Source: Akkermansia sp. (GTDB taxonomy: Bacteria > Verrucomicrobiota > Verrucomicrobiia > Verrucomicrobiales > Akkermansiaceae). From it: a stretch of 6,701 bases of DNA. The notes below the pieces were generated by a model. That model was not told where the DNA came from. It searched no databases and saw only the letters and a program-made list of their open reading frames with translations. The stretch covers positions 1-6,701 of the forward strand of contig JAIFNK010000037.1 in the NCBI GenBank assembly GCA_020047775.1, read 5' to 3'. The position numbers and the translations under genes were made by a program. Positions 6,125 through 6,701 of this stretch are shown piece after piece (within the stretch, counting starts at the first letter, position 1; the number at the start of each line of letters is the position of its first letter).

Positions 6125-6162
6125 GTGGGGACGTCTCGTCCCCACGCATGGATGAGACGTCC
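6125..6162. other. Two overlapping, mutually exclusive hairpins downstream of malQ
   Basis: Hairpin A pairs GTGGGGACG (6125-6133) with CGTCCCCAC (6137-6145), 9 bp with a TCT loop. Hairpin B pairs GGACGTCTC (6129-6137) with GAGACGTCC (6154-6162), 9 bp with a 16-nt loop. They share 6129-6137, so only one can form at a time. No T-run follows either, so they are not canonical intrinsic terminators, although A is stable enough to cap the 3' end of a trpD-malQ transcript. The stretch is contiguous with the inverted-repeat element to its right. Confidence 0.75.
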
Positions 6163-6352
6163 AATACTGTCAGGATAGATATAAATTAAGAGAATTCAAC
6201 CGCAGATGGACAGGATGCACCCAAGGGCATAAATACGCAGATGGAATGGATGAAAACGTAGTCTTCATCTGCGTGTATCTGCGTGTATCTGCGTGTATCT
6301 GCGTTCATCTGCGGTTAAAAATTCTTAAACTGACAGCATGGACGAGACCTCC
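6146..6352. repeat. Imperfect inverted-repeat element, MITE-like or dispersed repeat
   Basis: Matching segments are arranged around a centre near 6250-6260: CTGTCAG (6167-6173) with CTGACAG (6330-6336), AACCGCAGATG (6198-6208) with CATCTGCGGTT (6306-6316), and GATGAA (6249-6254) with TTCATC (6264-6269). The outer ends carry near-identical 17-mers in direct orientation, beginning GCATGGA at 6146 and 6336, with 15 of 17 bases equal; because that unit is itself partly palindromic, the ends also pair in inverted orientation. The interior is AT-richer than the flanking genes and encodes nothing recognisable. No transposase is present. It is most likely a non-autonomous mobile or dispersed repeat; the true outer boundaries are uncertain. 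Confidence 0.6.
6267..6316. repeat. Five tandem copies of a 10-bp unit, ATCTGCGTGT
   Basis: Three perfect units (6267-6276, 6277-6286, 6287-6296) are followed by ATCTGCGTTC (6297-6306) and ATCTGCGGTT (6307-6316). The opposite arm of the surrounding inverted repeat contains the reverse-complement unit ATACGCAGAT (6233-6242) and ACCGCAGAT (6199-6207). The 10-bp period is close to one helical turn. The unit resembles an ATCTGCG repeat that I recall as dispersed in intergenic DNA of several bacterial phyla. The copy number probably varies by replication slippage. Open frames across it are repeat translations, not genes. Confidence 0.85.
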
Positions 6353-6616
6353 ATGCATCGGGAACATCCCCACTTCCCTTCCTCGCTCCCTAAAGCCCGC
6401 TTCTCCGGAATTCCCTCTCCCGCATGGATTCTACTTCACCCCGGAATTTGGCAGGTAATCTATCCATAATCGCAATCCAGCAAAATGGCATCCACTCCTC
6501 ACCCACCCGATCTCCCCTCCTCTTGCTTCACTCATCCATGCCCAATGTCTGTTATAGAGAACCTGAGAATTACTTTGGAAAGTAAATTGTTGAAATGCGT
6601 TACCCTATTTAGACTG
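6353..6616. other. Non-coding stretch, pyrimidine-rich on the plus strand
   Basis: From about 6365 to 6545 the plus strand is rich in C and T (for example CCCTCTCCC and CTCCCCTCCTCTTGC) with no frame that looks like a protein. From about 6550 it becomes AT-rich and contains the palindrome at 6570-6585. No RNA gene or promoter with a downstream gene was recognised. It may be decayed sequence or the 3' flank of a gene to the right. Confidence 0.5.
6570..6585. repeat. 16-bp perfect palindrome, TTACTTT-GG-AAAGTAA
   Basis: Seven-base arms TTACTTT (6570-6576) and AAAGTAA (6579-6585) flank a central GG. The two-base loop disfavours an RNA hairpin, and the symmetry suits a dimeric DNA-binding protein better. 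No gene starts within the next 100 bp on the plus strand, so an operator role has no obvious target. Confidence 0.45.
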
Positions 6617-6646
6617 AAAAAAGACAGCCAGACAGGGTGTTTGGCT
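6617..6646 (-). terminator. Intrinsic terminator on the minus strand
   Basis: Read on the minus strand, AGCCAAACA (6646-6638) pairs with TGTCTGGCT (6634-6626), 9 bp including one G-U pair, with loop CCC. Then comes GTC and a run of six T (complement of A 6617-6622). The polarity means it would end transcription arriving from beyond the right edge, so a minus-strand gene probably ends near or beyond 6650. There is no T-run on the plus side, so it is one-directional. Confidence 0.7.
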
Positions 6647-6701
6647 TGAGATGTCATTGGACGGGGGGGGCGTGAAGGGATGAGTTGGATGGCCTTGGCC
6701 G

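Noticed and set aside
6267..6316. Possible CRISPR array
   Set aside because: The units are 10 bp and directly abutting, with no unique spacers and no cas genes.
6246..6458. 70-codon frame containing CVYLRVSACICVHLR
   Set aside because: The peptide is the translation of the 10-bp tandem repeat and its flanks, with no protein-like features beyond that.

Overview
The window is GC-rich bacterial chromosome, most likely from a member of the Verrucomicrobiota (PVC superphylum). The assignment is an inference. It rests on four things: a DksA-like protein with a long Lys/Ala/Pro tail and a degenerate zinc site, a DPE2-type MalQ, a minus-strand fragment that resembles the C-termini of large secreted verrucomicrobial proteins, and the absence of Shine-Dalgarno sequences. 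All complete genes lie on the plus strand.

Left block (1-1487): a tight three-gene cluster encodes a TraR/DksA-type regulator with a histone-H1-like tail, ribosomal protein bL33 (rpmG) and ribosomal protein bS18 (rpsR). It ends in a perfect 19-nt palindrome that begins on the rpsR stop codon, followed by a strong intrinsic terminator. All three proteins lack a complete four-cysteine zinc site, so a zinc-sparing cluster is a testable idea.

Middle (1488-2332): a monocistronic ptsH encodes HPr with both His15 and Ser46. It is followed by 478 bp without a plus-strand gene. That gap holds what looks like the orphaned C-terminal end of a secreted protein on the minus strand, then a weak promoter-like site for the next gene.

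Right-centre (2333-6086): trpD (anthranilate phosphoribosyltransferase) is followed after 19 nt by malQ. The malQ product is a large 4-alpha-glucanotransferase with two N-terminal starch-binding-like domains and an insertion in the GH77 domain, the architecture of plant DPE2. The two genes are probably cotranscribed, although their pathways are unrelated.

Right end (6087-6701): 615 bp with no convincing gene but with dense repeat structure. It contains two mutually exclusive 9-bp hairpins, an imperfect inverted-repeat element of about 200 bp with a 10-bp tandem repeat in one arm, a 16-bp palindrome, and a minus-strand intrinsic terminator. The terminator suggests a convergent gene just beyond the right edge. 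I found no CRISPR array, transposase, tRNA or rRNA. The most unusual items are the zinc-degenerate gene cluster and the non-coding repeat structure after malQ; I cannot show that any new system is encoded here.
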